Source of the DNA: Adenophora triphylla var. japonica
Taxonomy: Eukaryota > Streptophyta > Magnoliopsida > Asterales > Campanulaceae
Direction of reading: 5' to 3'
Length of the DNA stretch: 64,000 nt
NCBI GenBank assembly: GCA_022495995.1
Contig: JAFEMH010000989.1
Coordinates: forward strand, 496,001-560,000
Each line of letters begins with the position of its first letter. Position 1 is the first letter of the stretch. The translations under genes were made by a program, and so were the position numbers. Shown one piece after another: positions 43,403 through 54,032 of the stretch. Below the pieces are notes generated by a model. It worked only from the letters and a program-made list of their open reading frames with translations, searched no databases and was not told the DNA's origin.

Positions 43403-45500
43403 TGAAATTACCCGGGATTTCGCGCGCGGGCGCGAAACGCGGTTGTCTTTCGCGGAGGGTTGGTGTCTGAGACCTCGCTTCATGGGAAGGAAAAAATGAG
43501 GAGTCGCCACGCGGTTTTTGTATTTTGAGCCCAAACGTTGAGAAACGGCTATTGAAAATGGTGTCGTTTTTATTGGTAGCAAAAACTTAGGAAAAAGCTT
43601 TGAAAACGGGGATCATTTTTGTGGCAGCAAAAACGAGTAAAAAGCTTTTTGAGTACCGAGATTGTTAGGTTCGGAGGTCACGTTACGTTTCGGGTAGAGT
43701 ATTACGAGATCGCCGAAACGCCTCGCATGACGAGTCTTTCTACCTTTCTCGAAAAACGTGTGTGTGTGTGTGTGTGTTTTGAAATGGGGGCTTGAATGAC
43801 AAGCTTAATCTTGGTTTGAATGTCAAACGTTGATTAGGTGACTTTGTTTGAAAAGACGAGCGTTTGAATGACAAACGTCGGTTTTGAGTTGAAATGAGCG
43901 TTTGCGTGGCAAACGTCGATTTTGAGTTTGAAATGAGCGTTTGCGTGGCAAACGTCGATTTTGAGTTTGAAATGAGCGTTTGCGTGGCAAACGTCGATTT
44001 TGAGTTTGAAATGAGCGTTTGCGTGGCAAACGTCGACTTTGAGTTGAAAAGGAGTTCGAAGGTCGAACTCCGGTTTTTTGAACCGGGCGAGTCATTGTTA
44101 ACGATTTTTACGGGAAAAATGCGTATTAAATGATTTTGAGTGTCAAATGGCGGCTTTTAGTTTGAAGATGAGCGTTTGGAGGCCAAACGTCATGTCGCGC
44201 GTTTTGAAAGAGAGTTCGACGGACGAACTCCGGTTTTGAACCGGGCATTACATTGTTAACGATTTTTACGGGAAAAATGCGTATTAAATGATATGCGATC
44301 AACGAATCGGGTTGCGACTCGGACTTTGAAAAGTAAATACTATCACGATCCAAACGGGTCGGACTTGTAAATGACAGTATTTAAAGCAGTGTCAACGGAA
44401 TCAAACGATCCGGAATCGTAAATGACGATCAACGAGGCCAATCGGCTCGGATTTGTAAATGACGATCAACGAGGCCAATCGGCTCGGATTTGTAAATGAC
44501 AGAAATTAAATGACGATCAACGGATCGATCGATCCGGAATTGGTAAATGACGATAAAAGTAATCGGAACGCCATTTTAACCCGTGATTACTTCTCTTACG
44601 GAAAGAGAAGAGGATCGAGGGGCTAAAACGTATCGGACCCCATTAGACGGAGGCGTCTACATTTTGATAATGTTGTTCGAAACGGTTGAAGCGACTGGCG
44701 CGTAAACCGAGATGGAACGAGAGATTTAGCGAGAGGGAGTTATACCTATGGCTAGGGTCGACTCCTTTGGCTCGGAAGGTGTGTACGGGACACGGAAAGT
44801 AGTTCGAAAGGTTGTTTCGAAGTAGTAAGGGGCGTATTTGATCGAAATACGAAGGTTTCACGCGAATCGAGACAGAACGGAAGCTCGGAAGGGGTGTAAA
44901 CCAGTTTGGGCCGTGGGGTATGTGAATTTTTGGGGTAAAAAGTCTCTCTTTTTGGCTTTGACAGCCATTTCTATTTATAGGTGAAAAATGCAGTAGGAGT
45001 CCGGACGGACTTTGCCTGAATCCAGGGGGTTTTGTGGTATTTTGAGAATTTGAAGGACTTCTTTGGCAATTTCGGAAAATGTGCACAGGAGTCCGTAGGA
45101 CTTGGCTTGCAAATCAGGGGTATTTTGGTCTTTTGGCCTTGATTTGTGATTGAAGAGTGACTAGAGGGAGGTGGCATGGCTGCCACGTGCCCTCTGAGTC
45201 ACCAGCCATGTGGGAGTTCGTTCCCCGGTCCCGGTTTTGTCCGTTTTTAAAATAACGATCAGGAAAATGTCAGAAATGCCCCGAAAAGTGCCGAAAGTGC
45301 GTTTTTCGGGAAAGACGTACTTTTACGTGTGATGACACGTGTTAAGTATGGTTCGACGTCGGGATGCAGGGCGATCCGGGACGTCTCGTTGGCACGGCAA
45401 CGGGGAGTTTGACGAGTTCCGGTTAACCTGGAGCAGGCCAGTTAACGGATTTCGGTTAACTTTCTGACGGATTTTGACGATCCGGGTTTGGGTACTTACA
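43403..45500 (-). repeat. 5' LTR of the large gypsy element, with a 39-bp internal array
   Basis: It is 2098 bp. The array at about 43860-44046 has one diverged and four near-identical 39-bp units of form gagcgtttgcgtggcaaacg plus tcgattttgagtttgaaat. Each unit contains the inverted pair cgtttg/caaacg. The 3' LTR has only about three such units, which accounts for most of the length difference. Confidence 0.9.
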
Positions 45501-46946
45501 CCATGCTCTCCTGCGCTCAGGCTCCTGCGCATTTCTCGCAGCCCTCGACGCGCAAGCCAACTTCCTCAAAAGAGACCGAGCTAGCTCCTTCCAGCCCCTG
45601 TTATGCCGCACCAGAGTATGGTACGTGCGAGCAGGGACCTGTGAGAAAAAGAAAAAGCTCAGAAAATCCCATAGAAGTTCAAAATTGCAGAAAATAGAAA
45701 AGTCAAATAAGAAAATGGACCCAAAGTTACTTACATGGCTATCAGCCAGCAAAGTATACTCAGCATCCCTCGTGTCTGGAATAGGCACCATCAGCCTCCT
45801 CGACACCCCGTTCACCACATAAGAAAGGTGAGATGGAGGAACAGGTGGATCGGTCAGCTCTGCCTCCCCGTACCCCTGGGCAGCAGCTATCTTCACCAAC
45901 CTCTGTGGCATCCTCAAACGCTCCTCCACAAAGGTGGCATACGGGGTGGCATAGTCAAAATAATCCTCCGCAGCCAAACCAACCTTATACATGTCCATCT
46001 CATCCTCTGACCAGTACCTGGGTTGCAGCATGAAAGGAGGAGGGTCATGAGGGGTAATCGCGCCCAAAGGAGGGATATGACTGTGCTGCCTAAAGAACCG
46101 GTCTCCCAAATAGATAATGTCACAGGTCAAGCCTGTCAGCCACCTCCTCTGCCTGGTTACCACCACGACATCTCCCATCAGAGCCTCTGGATATCCCCCA
46201 AGGATATAAGCTCACCCCCTCATAACCTTCCCTGTTGATGACGGGCTTCACCATCTTGTGGTCAAAGGTGATCCGGGTCTTCCCGGTGAACTTGTCCCTA
46301 GCCTCTCCTCTCCAGCGCACCATAGCCGGGAAGATAGCAGGATCACTCTGCTTGTTCCAAGGAAAGAACCCAATCACCTCGCAAAACCAGACATGTATGT
46401 CAGAACATAAGGGTTATTCCTCTCATAAAATTTTAAGAACAAAAGGAGAAGAGAACAAGAGAATGAGAATACCTCCAGGGCAAAAGAAAAGAAGTCCATC
46501 AAAGCTGCCTTGTTCCAGTTGTACAAATCCAGAGAGAAATAAAGCTCTGCCAATTCGGCTTCACCCCGAGAGACCTCCCCAACCGTAGCCAAATCATCCA
46601 AAGAGTCCAGTAGACAAACCATCGCCATCGTCCCAAAATTGGCAAAAATGGTGACAGATAGAGTCAACCACAAGAAAGCTCTCGCGAGCTGGTGGGCAGT
46701 CACCTCATTAGCTGTAAACCCCTCCATACACCTCAAAACCTCAACCTCAACAAACCTAGTATCCATCCCTAGCCCCTTCGGACGAAGGTCAAACCCCACA
46801 TAATCTCTGAACTCAGCCTCAGAAATGTGATCCCTCCAGGTCACAGGCCGATCAGTGAACCTCAAGCCAGTAATAGCTGTAAAGTCGGCGGGAGTCACCG
46901 TGACCTCATTCACTTGAACAATTTTGAGATTCTCCCCATTACATAT
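45501..46946 (-). pseudogene. plant mobile domain (PMD) gene fragment with introns
   Basis: Three or more exons lie on -. The first (46946-46473) has EVTVTPADFTAITGLRF, then AEFRDYVGFDL, ANEVTAHQLARAFLW and LTLSVTIFANFGTMAM, with a donor GGAG/GTATTC. The second (from about 46420 to 45735) contains GFFPWNKQSDP, ARDKFTGKTRITFDHK, FRQHSHIPPLGAITPHDPPP and YWSEDEMDMYKVGL, ending PIPDTRDAEYTL at a donor CAT/GTAAGT; its frame shifts near 46190. The third (45638-45501) follows CTCACAG and runs PARTYHTLVRHNRGWKELAR to the LTR boundary. The GEVTVTPADFTAITGL pattern defines PMD proteins. The N-terminus is replaced by transposase sequence, and the C-terminus is cut by the gypsy LTR. Confidence 0.75.
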
Positions 46947-47441
46947 TGATGACAAACAGAAGGTTATGTGATGAACCGAACAAGAAAGTACCAAGATTCA
47001 CAAAGAATAAAGCCGCAGCCTCTCTTTTCTTTTATTTAATTCATAATCAAAAACTCTGCCCATTCAAAAGCCATAACAATGTTTAAATACTACTCTAAGA
47101 TCATTCTAGAACCCTACCAAAAATAACTCTAATTAAAATAAACCCAAAACTTCAGTAAAATATCAGTCCAAAAATACCAGCCAACGACATAAGGAAACAA
47201 TTAAATTTGAATAAGGAAATAGCAGCGAACAATCTTCAGCAAAGATCAGCACTTTTCCCATCAACGAGGCGGACGCATGGAAGAAGGTCCAGCAGGTTTG
47301 GGCTTGACCTCTGCCAAGTGAGGCGCATGCCTGGGAAACCATGGGGCGCCCGCCTGGATTGCAGCACCTTGTTCAGCCTCTGTTGTCTGTTGTTCAGCAC
47401 CAGTCTTGGCCCTTTGCTCTTCATCCTCTGCAACTGCATCA
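46947..47441 (-). repeat. 3' LTR of the small element
   Basis: It is 495 bp and lacks the 18-bp palindrome present in the 5' LTR. It is preceded on the element strand by the polypurine tract (47442-47456). Confidence 0.93.
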
Positions 47442-47456
47442 TCCTTCCCTTCTTGA
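47442..47456 (-). promoter_or_regulatory. polypurine tract of the small element
   Basis: On - this reads TCAAGAAGGGAAGGA and is directly followed by TGATGCAG, the LTR start. It is the expected primer for plus-strand synthesis. Confidence 0.85.
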
Positions 47457-48423
47457 AAAGGACTCGACCACGAGTCAATACCGTTGATAGGAACACTACG
47501 ATCACCCGAAAAATCCGAACTCCATTTGCATAAGAAATTCTATATCCTTGACGAACTCTAAATTTTATAGCCCTTGTGACAACATCCATCCAATCAGCCC
47601 AATACATTGATACAAAAAAGTCAATAAACAATTTCTGAATGTTGCCTTGAACAGAAGCACGGGGGAAATACATGTTGAATGGGTCTGTGTACCCACGATC
47701 AATGGTAACCGTTCCAAACGTCCACACCAATGTTGCCCTTTGAATAGCAAATACTTCCTTGGTCTCCTTATTTGACCCAGCCAATGGTGTATTGTCGTAA
47801 AAAGGATCGGTTGTCGACACTTGACAAACGTCACAATGACACATATCATACCTAGTTGGTTTGGACCAATCAACAAGATTTTCTTCTCTTGAAGATTCGA
47901 CCAAAGAACCTTCTTTAAAACCAGCAGTATCCATCCAAGAATCAATCGACTCTACAGGATATGCATCAAACCGAGGGGGTTTTGACCAATCGACAAAATT
48001 TTCATGTCTTGAAGAATCAGCAAAAATACCCTCGTTAAACCCAACAATATCATTCCAAGAAACAAAGGAATCATTAGGGTTTGCCTTACCTTTGACCACC
48101 GGAGTTTCGATCTTCAAATCGACTTCCCTCGAATGGTTAGTTGCATACCTATCATGATTTCTGGTCAAGGAATTGACACCATTGTGATACTCCTCACCCT
48201 CGGAAGAAATATCCGAATCAGAACCCATAATCGGTGGTGTCCCCCCACGATTTCTGCGATTCCGAACTTGGAGTTGAAGTACCTGAACCTGTCTTCTCAG
48301 ATCGTCGATCTCGATATCGCGTATATCACACTTGCGGTGATGATCATCTTCCGGAGGATCCGCTGCACGACCCCTTCCACAAACACCTTTTCCTCCACAA
48401 ACTTCACGCCCTCGTTTGGCCAT
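47442..48423 (-). CDS. gag-like ORF of the small LTR element
   Basis: ATG at 48423 opens 27 bases after the LTR and the frame stays open through the internal region and into the 3' LTR (stop at about 47236). It begins MAKRGREVCGGKGVCGRGRA. A segment IEIDDLRRQVQVLQLQVRN follows, a probable coiled coil seen at the N-terminus of many plant gypsy gag proteins. An Asp/Ser-rich middle has repeats of FVDWSKPPRFDAYP and LVDWSKPTRYDMCH type, with a hydrophobic end (WADWMDVVTRAIKF). There is no capsid domain or zinc knuckle that I recognise. That the full ~400-codon frame is open although the element lacks pol suggests it is young or selected. It could alternatively be captured sequence. Confidence 0.6.
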
Positions 48424-48439
48424 CAAATCGTCCAGACAA

Positions 48440-48448
48440 CTGATACCA
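48440..48448 (-). promoter_or_regulatory. primer binding site of the small element (initiator Met tRNA type)
   Basis: On - TGGTATCAG lies two bases after the LTR end (CATCA TT). The following bases (TTGTC) diverge from the full initiator-Met complement. Confidence 0.75.
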
Positions 48449-48450
48449 AA

Positions 48451-48963
48451 TGATGACAAACAGAAGGTTATGAGATGAACCGAACAAGAAAGTACCAAGA
48501 TTCACAAAGAATAAAGCCGCAGCCTCTCTTTTCTTTTATTTAATTCATAATCAAAAACTCTGCCCATTCAAAAGCCATAACAATGTTTAAATACTACTCT
48601 AAGATCATTCTAGAACCCTACCAAAAATAACTCTAATTAAAATAAACCCAAAACTTCAGTAAAATATCAGTCCAAAAATACCAGCCAACGACATAAGGAA
48701 ACAATCAAATTTGAATAAGGAAATAGCATCGAACAATCTTCAGCAAAGATCAGCACTTTTCTTGTCAACGAGGCGGCCGCATGGAAGAAGGTGAGGTGCC
48801 CGCCTCACGTCCAGCAGGTTTGGGCTTGACCTCCGCCAAGTGAGGTGCACGCCTGGGAAACCATGGGGTGCCCGCCTGGATTACAGCACCTTGTTCAGCC
48901 TCTGTTGTCTGTTGTTCAGCACCAGTCTTGGCCCTTTGCTCTTCATCCTCTGCAACTGCATCA
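48451..48963 (-). repeat. 5' LTR of the small element
   Basis: It is 513 bp, exactly 18 bp longer than the other LTR because of the palindrome gtgaggtgcccgcctcac at 48791-48808. It is flanked by the target duplication at 48964-48968. Confidence 0.93.
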
Positions 48964-50779
48964 CATATTGCTTCGAGGTCTAGTCGACCCTTAGCAGTGT
49001 CCTTTGTTGTAGACTTGAAATCCATCACCGTGTTAAATACATTGGCAAACACATTTTTTTCAATATGCATGTCATCAAGGTTATGTCTAATCAAATTTGT
49101 CTTCTAGTATGGCAACTCCCAGAATATACTCTTCTTGATCTAGTTGTGATCTTTACCAAATCCATCTAATCTCTCTTTTGAAAAATTCTTCCCCCGCCTG
49201 ACATCGGACAACTCAGACACCCGCTCAAAAATATCTTCACCACTCAGATAAGTAGGGGGCCCAACGCTCCACTCTATCTTTAGAAAATGCATTCTTCTGC
49301 CTATGAAAAGGATAGTTACTAGGAAGAAACCGCCTGTGACAATCTAACCAATAATGCTTCTTATAATGATCAAGTCTGAATACATTAGTATTTTTCATAC
49401 AATACGGACATGCCAATCTTCCATGAGTGCTCCATCCTGACATCATACCATACGCTGGAAAGTCATTAATTGTCAACATCACTGCCGCCCTCATGTTAAA
49501 GTTTTGCAACTTGAAGACATCCCAGGTTTGCACACCATCATTCCACAGCTGTTTCAATTCATCTATTAGAGGTCTAAGATAAACATCAACATTTTTCCCT
49601 GGATTCCATGGCCTAGGAATGAAAAAACTCAAATACATATAAGGATCGATCATACATAACCACGGGGGAAGATTATAAATCGTGACAATAACAGGCCAAC
49701 ATGAATTATATTTTGCCCCTGGTCCAAATGGAGAAAAACCATCTGTACATACTCCAATCCTTATGTTTCGAGCATCTTCAGCAAAATTGGGGTAAGTAGC
49801 ATCAAAATAATTCCAGGCTTCTCCGTCGGAAGGATGAGTCATCACACCCTCTTCACGAAGACACTCTTTGTGCCACCGTATGGTTTCCGACGTATCTCTC
49901 GATGCGAAGATTCGTTGCAATGGGTATGAGCGGCATATAACGCAACTGTGCTCGAGGCACGTTTTTCTTGTGCTTGGCACTACCCCGACGTGGTGGCTTA
50001 TACCTACTAATCCCACATACTGAACATGAATTGAGACCCTCATTTTCCTTGTAGAAAAGCATGCACTGATTCTTGCACGCATCAATTTTATCATAGCCAA
50101 GACCGATATGCCCCACCAACTTTTTAGTCTCATAAAAATTACTAACCATCTTATTTTCTTCGGGTAGCAACCGTTGCCCCCATGAGAGAATACGATTGTA
50201 AGTATGTTGGCTTATATTTGAATCAACCTTGATATTAAAAGGCTCCGCCACTAACTCTAACAGTATTGACTTTGCACCAGTATAAACTTTATCATTTGCA
50301 GAGTTCATTAAATTCATAAACTTTTTTGCATCAGGATTGGGTTCCTCTGGATTAGGGGTCCAATAAAACTCTGGACCTGCTGTATTTCGAGCAATATCTT
50401 CCATACCCAAACACATCTCTACTTCATCAACCATTTGTTGAGGTTCCCTAGCTGAATTAAGCACAACAGTAGGACTATTTTTAACACTTGTTTCAACTGG
50501 CTAATGCTCACCGTGCGCTACCCATATCTTGTAACCATCAACAAACCCTTGATCCATAAGATACTTTTTTACAAATTCATCATGATGAAATTTCTTATTC
50601 TTACACCTTTTGCATGGACACCTTATCATGCCATTGTGCATGTATTGGGAATGCGCTTTAGAAAACTGCACAAAATGTTCTAAACCCGCTATAAATACAG
50701 GTGTGATGCCTCTTCTATTAGGGTTTCTACGATTATCCATCCAACTACAATCTTCCCCCGGCATATTTAACTCCTGCAT
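48964..50779 (-). pseudogene. CACTA (En/Spm) TNP2-type transposase, 5' part
   Basis: ATG at 50779 starts a transposase-associated domain: W(M)DNRRNPNRRGITP...FI and IRCPCKRCKNKKFHHDE, then GF(V)DGYKIWVAHGE (to 50501, stop TAG). The same frame continues through the region before TNP2 (GAKSILLELVAEPF, then SYNRILSW-like HTYNRILSWGQRLLPEENKM, C-x2-C in LNSCSVCGISRYK). After a frameshift near 49915 the Transposase_21 domain follows: IRWHKECLREEGVMTHPSDG, FNMRAAVMLTINDFPAYGMM, GRLACPYCMKNT, and after another shift LDDMHIEKNVFANVFNTVM. It ends at RLDLEAIC, where the LTR element is inserted. It would cut the ends of CACTA elements. The catalytic C-terminal third is missing. Confidence 0.9.
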
Positions 50780-52149
50780 TTTATAACATTATAGTTTTTA
50801 GATAAAATAAAAATTACCATTTCCTAAATTTGAATCCCTAGCATTAATAACAAGGAACTTTATATAGGTTTAGAATTGGGATAAAATGAAAATTACCATT
50901 TCCTAAATTTGAATCCCTAGCATTACTAACAAGGAACTTTATATAGGTTTAGAATTTGGGTCAGACTTCTATCCCATCTCGAAATGCACGATTATATGAA
51001 ATGTAAATATCATTTTGTCTCTATGCCCAATAGTCAAAAATCAATAAATTTTGGCAGCATAACCCCCCATAGCTCTCCAAGTGCACGACGTAAACAAGGT
51101 CGATCAAACACTATCGATTGAAATCGACAGTATCTAATCAACCGTTGTCTGTTATTATACACCCAGAGAACAATAGGCAATGCAACCAAAATATCTTGAC
51201 TATCGACTATCAAGCAATCCTAATAGACAAAAATGATATTTACAAAAACATATAATCATGCATTTTAAGACCGTCCACACGGAAAATTCAAGAATCAATA
51301 ACTATATGTTGAACTCAACATGATAAGTTAAAGATTCTTGAACGGATTTCTAAGCTTTTGTATTGCACACACACACACACACCACTAAATTAATTTGACA
51401 ACATTACGTTGTGAAAAATCTTCTAATACATCATCGTAGAAGCATCACTTTACGATAATGTATTAATTTAGACATTGAATAGAAGCATTAAGTGGTTAAT
51501 ATTTTAATTTGAAAACTTTAAATTTAATTAAAATTTAGGTAATTTTATTTTATTTTAATTTAACTTCATTTTTTATTTGTTTTAGGACGAAGAGAGTATA
51601 ATTTATTATAATTTTTTATAAAGGAACAACTATCCACTCACTATATTCTATCTCACATTCTCACTACTTCATAATCACAACACCTACTTTAATATTACTT
51701 TATTGTTTTTTTGGTCCTAAAAAAAATTGAAAAGTTATCAATGGGACGTATGGAGTATCAATGAATATCGATAACAGTCAAATCAATAGAAACTTACAAT
51801 CATAAGGTGTGCCACGAACACACACAAAAATCATACGGAAACATAGCAAATTCTGAAATTTTGAACTGGATTGAGGATAAAGTGGAAAGAGTGAGTACCT
51901 TTTTCGCGTGGGTGCTCAAATCGGACAACAAAAGTGGCCGGAAGGGAGAGAGAATGTGGGAATCACGGCGAAGGTGGCCGGAAGGGGAAAGGAGATCCGC
52001 CGGAGAATGGAGGCCGCCGGCTACAGAGAGAATCGCTAGCCGCCCCGGATCGTGCTTGCCGCTGCCGCCGCAATGAGAAGCGAGGAGAGAGAGAGAGAGA
52101 GAGAGAGATAAATCGTAAAGAGAGAAATAAAATTAGGGCACTGAATTAT
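50780..52149 (-). other. CACTA leader with a tandem duplication
   Basis: No second gene is supported. A direct duplication of about 79 bp (50803-50881 and 50882-50960) both containing ttaccatttcctaaatttga is the main feature. A (CA)n run is at 51367-51382, and a G/A-rich segment with ggccggaagg repeats at 51940-52080 ends in a (GA)n run (52086-52109). Confidence 0.6.
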
Positions 52150-52390
52150 ACAAAAATTTACCCACGGAATATTTCGTGGGTTATTAATGCCTATACCCAC
52201 GGAAATTCCGTTGGTAATACCCATAGAATATATTTCTTGGGTAATTTAAAAGATTACTCACGGAATTTCTGTGGATAAAAAGATAATATATTTTTGAATT
52301 TGGCCTTCATGAATCCGTTGGTAATATTAAAAATTCCGTGACTAATAGCTACGGATTTTTTCGTGGGTAATCACTCAGTTTCTAGTAGTG
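52150..52390. repeat. CACTA subterminal repeats and terminal inverted repeat
   Basis: Units of form (t)acccacggaa...tttcgtgggt(a) in both orientations recur at 52157-52182, 52193-52215, 52255-52275 and 52360-52372. These are the likely binding sites of the element's accessory TNPA-like protein. The terminal CACTACTAGAAA is at 52379-52390 on -. Confidence 0.82.
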
Positions 52391-53399
52391 ATCCATGGGA
52401 CCCCACGAACACCCTCAAATCCCTAGCCTTAGATCTGATGAACCCAAAACTCTAATACAAGTTGTTCGAAATTGATTCCTAGTATTTGAGAACAAATAAG
52501 TAAAAGAAATTAAAAAAATTCACACACACAAACACATGAATTTATTCACCTAGTTTGTAACAAGATCGAGTGTGGGTGGTACCAAGCCATGATTATATTT
52601 AATAATGCCTCTACATCATGCTATAACGTGTTAATGGCTGTCACTTGACTTTATATAAGATACAATGACCTAACCCTAGAATAATTCTACTTATTGCACC
52701 AAACAGAAAACCAACGGAAAAAGGAAATGCTTTCTCGCCCCTAAGTGGTCGCACCATGTGGCCGCATGGCCCAGATTTTCTCCAATTCTGAAATGTCCAA
52801 AAAATCATCCCATTTGTAAGTCATGCAATCGCACCATGCGCCGCATGCTTATCATCAGAGTGCCCATTTGCACCTTCCTTTCTCCTCCGCGGAGTCCTGA
52901 ACCTTCATATCTGGTTTGGCTCCAAAGTATTAAAATATGCTATGCTCTTATTAATTTTGAAGATATTTTCTAAATCTCAAACATAATTTTTGTCTTCTGT
53001 GAATCTTCAAGGCCAGGAATTATCTTAACGAGCTTTTAGGCTTGTTTGTGTTATCAGTTATCATCATCTTGGTTGTTTTTCAAAGGTTCATTGAGATTTG
53101 AGATCATCTGGGGGACTATTTGCAATTGAAGATGCACATCCCTTTCATTATGGTGGATCAATGCTACATTATGTCGTGGGACTCTCATGGGTGTGGTGAT
53201 GATTGGGTGTCTATCTCACCTTGAGTTCCTTAGGTTCTCTTAGGAGTTTTTTTCCTTTTATGTTCTTATCATGGCTGGTGTCCTTTTTGGGTGTATTTTC
53301 TTTATCTTGTTTAATAAAATTTGCTGTTGCCAAGAGAAAAAAAAAACATCTAAAGAACCTGAACACTAAGGTTCCGGATTTGTATTTAACTCTCCAAAA
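52391..53399. other. intergenic DNA, possible LINE 3' end at about 53000-53346
   Basis: No gene is seen. Around 53270-53346 the + strand reads tttaataaaatttgctgttgcc and then a long A-run, the common appearance of a plant non-LTR (L1) 3' terminus with poly-A tail. No LINE protein or clear target duplication is visible, so the call is weak. Confidence 0.4.
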
Positions 53400-53660
53400 T
53401 ATTCTCTCTGTCTCATTTAAAATTGTAAAATGTTGACAAAAATCTACAACCTAATTACATTGACCACAAAATTATAGAAAATTTGATAATTCTAATGAAA
53501 ATCTTAAAATTGTTATTGATAATATTCTTATTGGTGAATCAATACAATCTTTTTAGATTTTAATTAGGATCATCAAATGTTCTATAAATTTCTAGTCAAA
53601 ATGCAATTAAGTTGATCATTTTGATAACATTTTACAATTTCAAATGAGACGGAGGAAGTA
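53400..53660. mobile_element. Stowaway-like MITE
   Basis: It is flanked by TA on each side. Ends are inverted over about 33 bp: left ttctctctgtctcatttaaa and right (reverse complement) cttcctccgtctcatttgaa, followed by attgtaaaatgt in both. AT-rich, no ORF. Confidence 0.85.
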
Positions 53661-53971
53661 TACATTTTATAACCCTTGGGAATAAAATAAGAACCTATAG
53701 ATATGTACCACTTTCTTGGTAATTAGTCCTCCTTTTATCAAATTTTTATCAACTTTACATTTTCAGCTCTCTTTCTTAAGTTGATGTTAGCTTTATTTGC
53801 TTTCCTTATCTGAGGAAAGTGTAAAGCATGTGATAATGCCTAGGGAATAAATGGAGGCCTCCAACTCCTTTGCCAAAAATCTAATTCATGATTTCTTTTG
53901 TTAAAATGTAAAGTTCTTCATAACATTCACCAAAGATCTCACCCCATCATACACTTTGAAACAATTACTAA

Positions 53972-54032
<61 letters not shown>

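Larger units (their letters stand above)
22420..45500 (-). mobile_element. 23-kb Tat/Ogre-sized gypsy retrotransposon with antisense PMD gene
   Basis: Two LTRs (22420-24459 and 43403-45500) both begin TGAAATTACCC and end GTACTTACA on +, so the element strand runs TGTAAGTAC...TTTCA. PBS, leader, gag, two protease-like motifs, RT, RNase H and integrase follow in order on -, and the region between integrase and 3' LTR holds + strand PMD-type coding sequence and tandem repeats. The length, 2-kb LTRs, additional archaeal-like RNase H and antisense ORF all suit the Tat group. There is no 5-bp duplication across the two outer ends, and the outer flanks are unrelated to each other, so one or both ends have been rearranged. 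Confidence 0.88.
46947..48963 (-). mobile_element. small non-autonomous LTR retrotransposon, structurally complete
   Basis: It is 2017 bp with LTRs at 46947-47441 and 48451-48963, both TGATGACAAACAG...CTGCATCA on +. A perfect 5-bp target duplication catat lies at 46942-46946 and 48964-48968. On the element strand the PBS TGGTATCAG is two bases after the 5' LTR, and a polypurine tract AAGAAGGGAAGGA touches the 3' LTR. The internal part is only about 1 kb and encodes no protease, RT or integrase. It must have been moved by another element's enzymes. The LTRs differ at about a dozen bases plus one 18-bp block, so the insertion is fairly young. Confidence 0.93.
48964..52390 (-). mobile_element. 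CACTA transposon, 5' half
   Basis: The outer end at 52390 reads on - CACTACTAGAAACTGA, the CACTA-type terminal inverted repeat. Subterminal repeats follow (52150-52380). A leader and the TNP2 gene come next. The other end with CACTA in the + direction is not found in the window; below 46947 the sequence turns into a PMD gene. The 3-bp target duplication cannot be checked. Confidence 0.85.

Noticed and set aside
43894..44133. 79-codon + ORF of repeated MSVCVANVDFEFE units
   Set aside because: It is the 39-bp (13-codon) LTR repeat read in a frame without stops; no independent sign of coding.
46374..46994. ORF starting at 46994 as the PMD gene start
   Set aside because: Its first 16 residues are LTR sequence; the true upstream context before insertion was the TNP2 frame.
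47236..48498. 420-codon ORF starting at 48498
   Set aside because: The first 25 residues come from the LTR. The leader rule places the real start at 48423, and the C-terminal part again reads into the other LTR.
53203..53436. 77-codon ORF with hydrophobic sequence
   Set aside because: It overlaps the probable LINE 3' end and A-run and then enters a MITE; low complexity and no homology.
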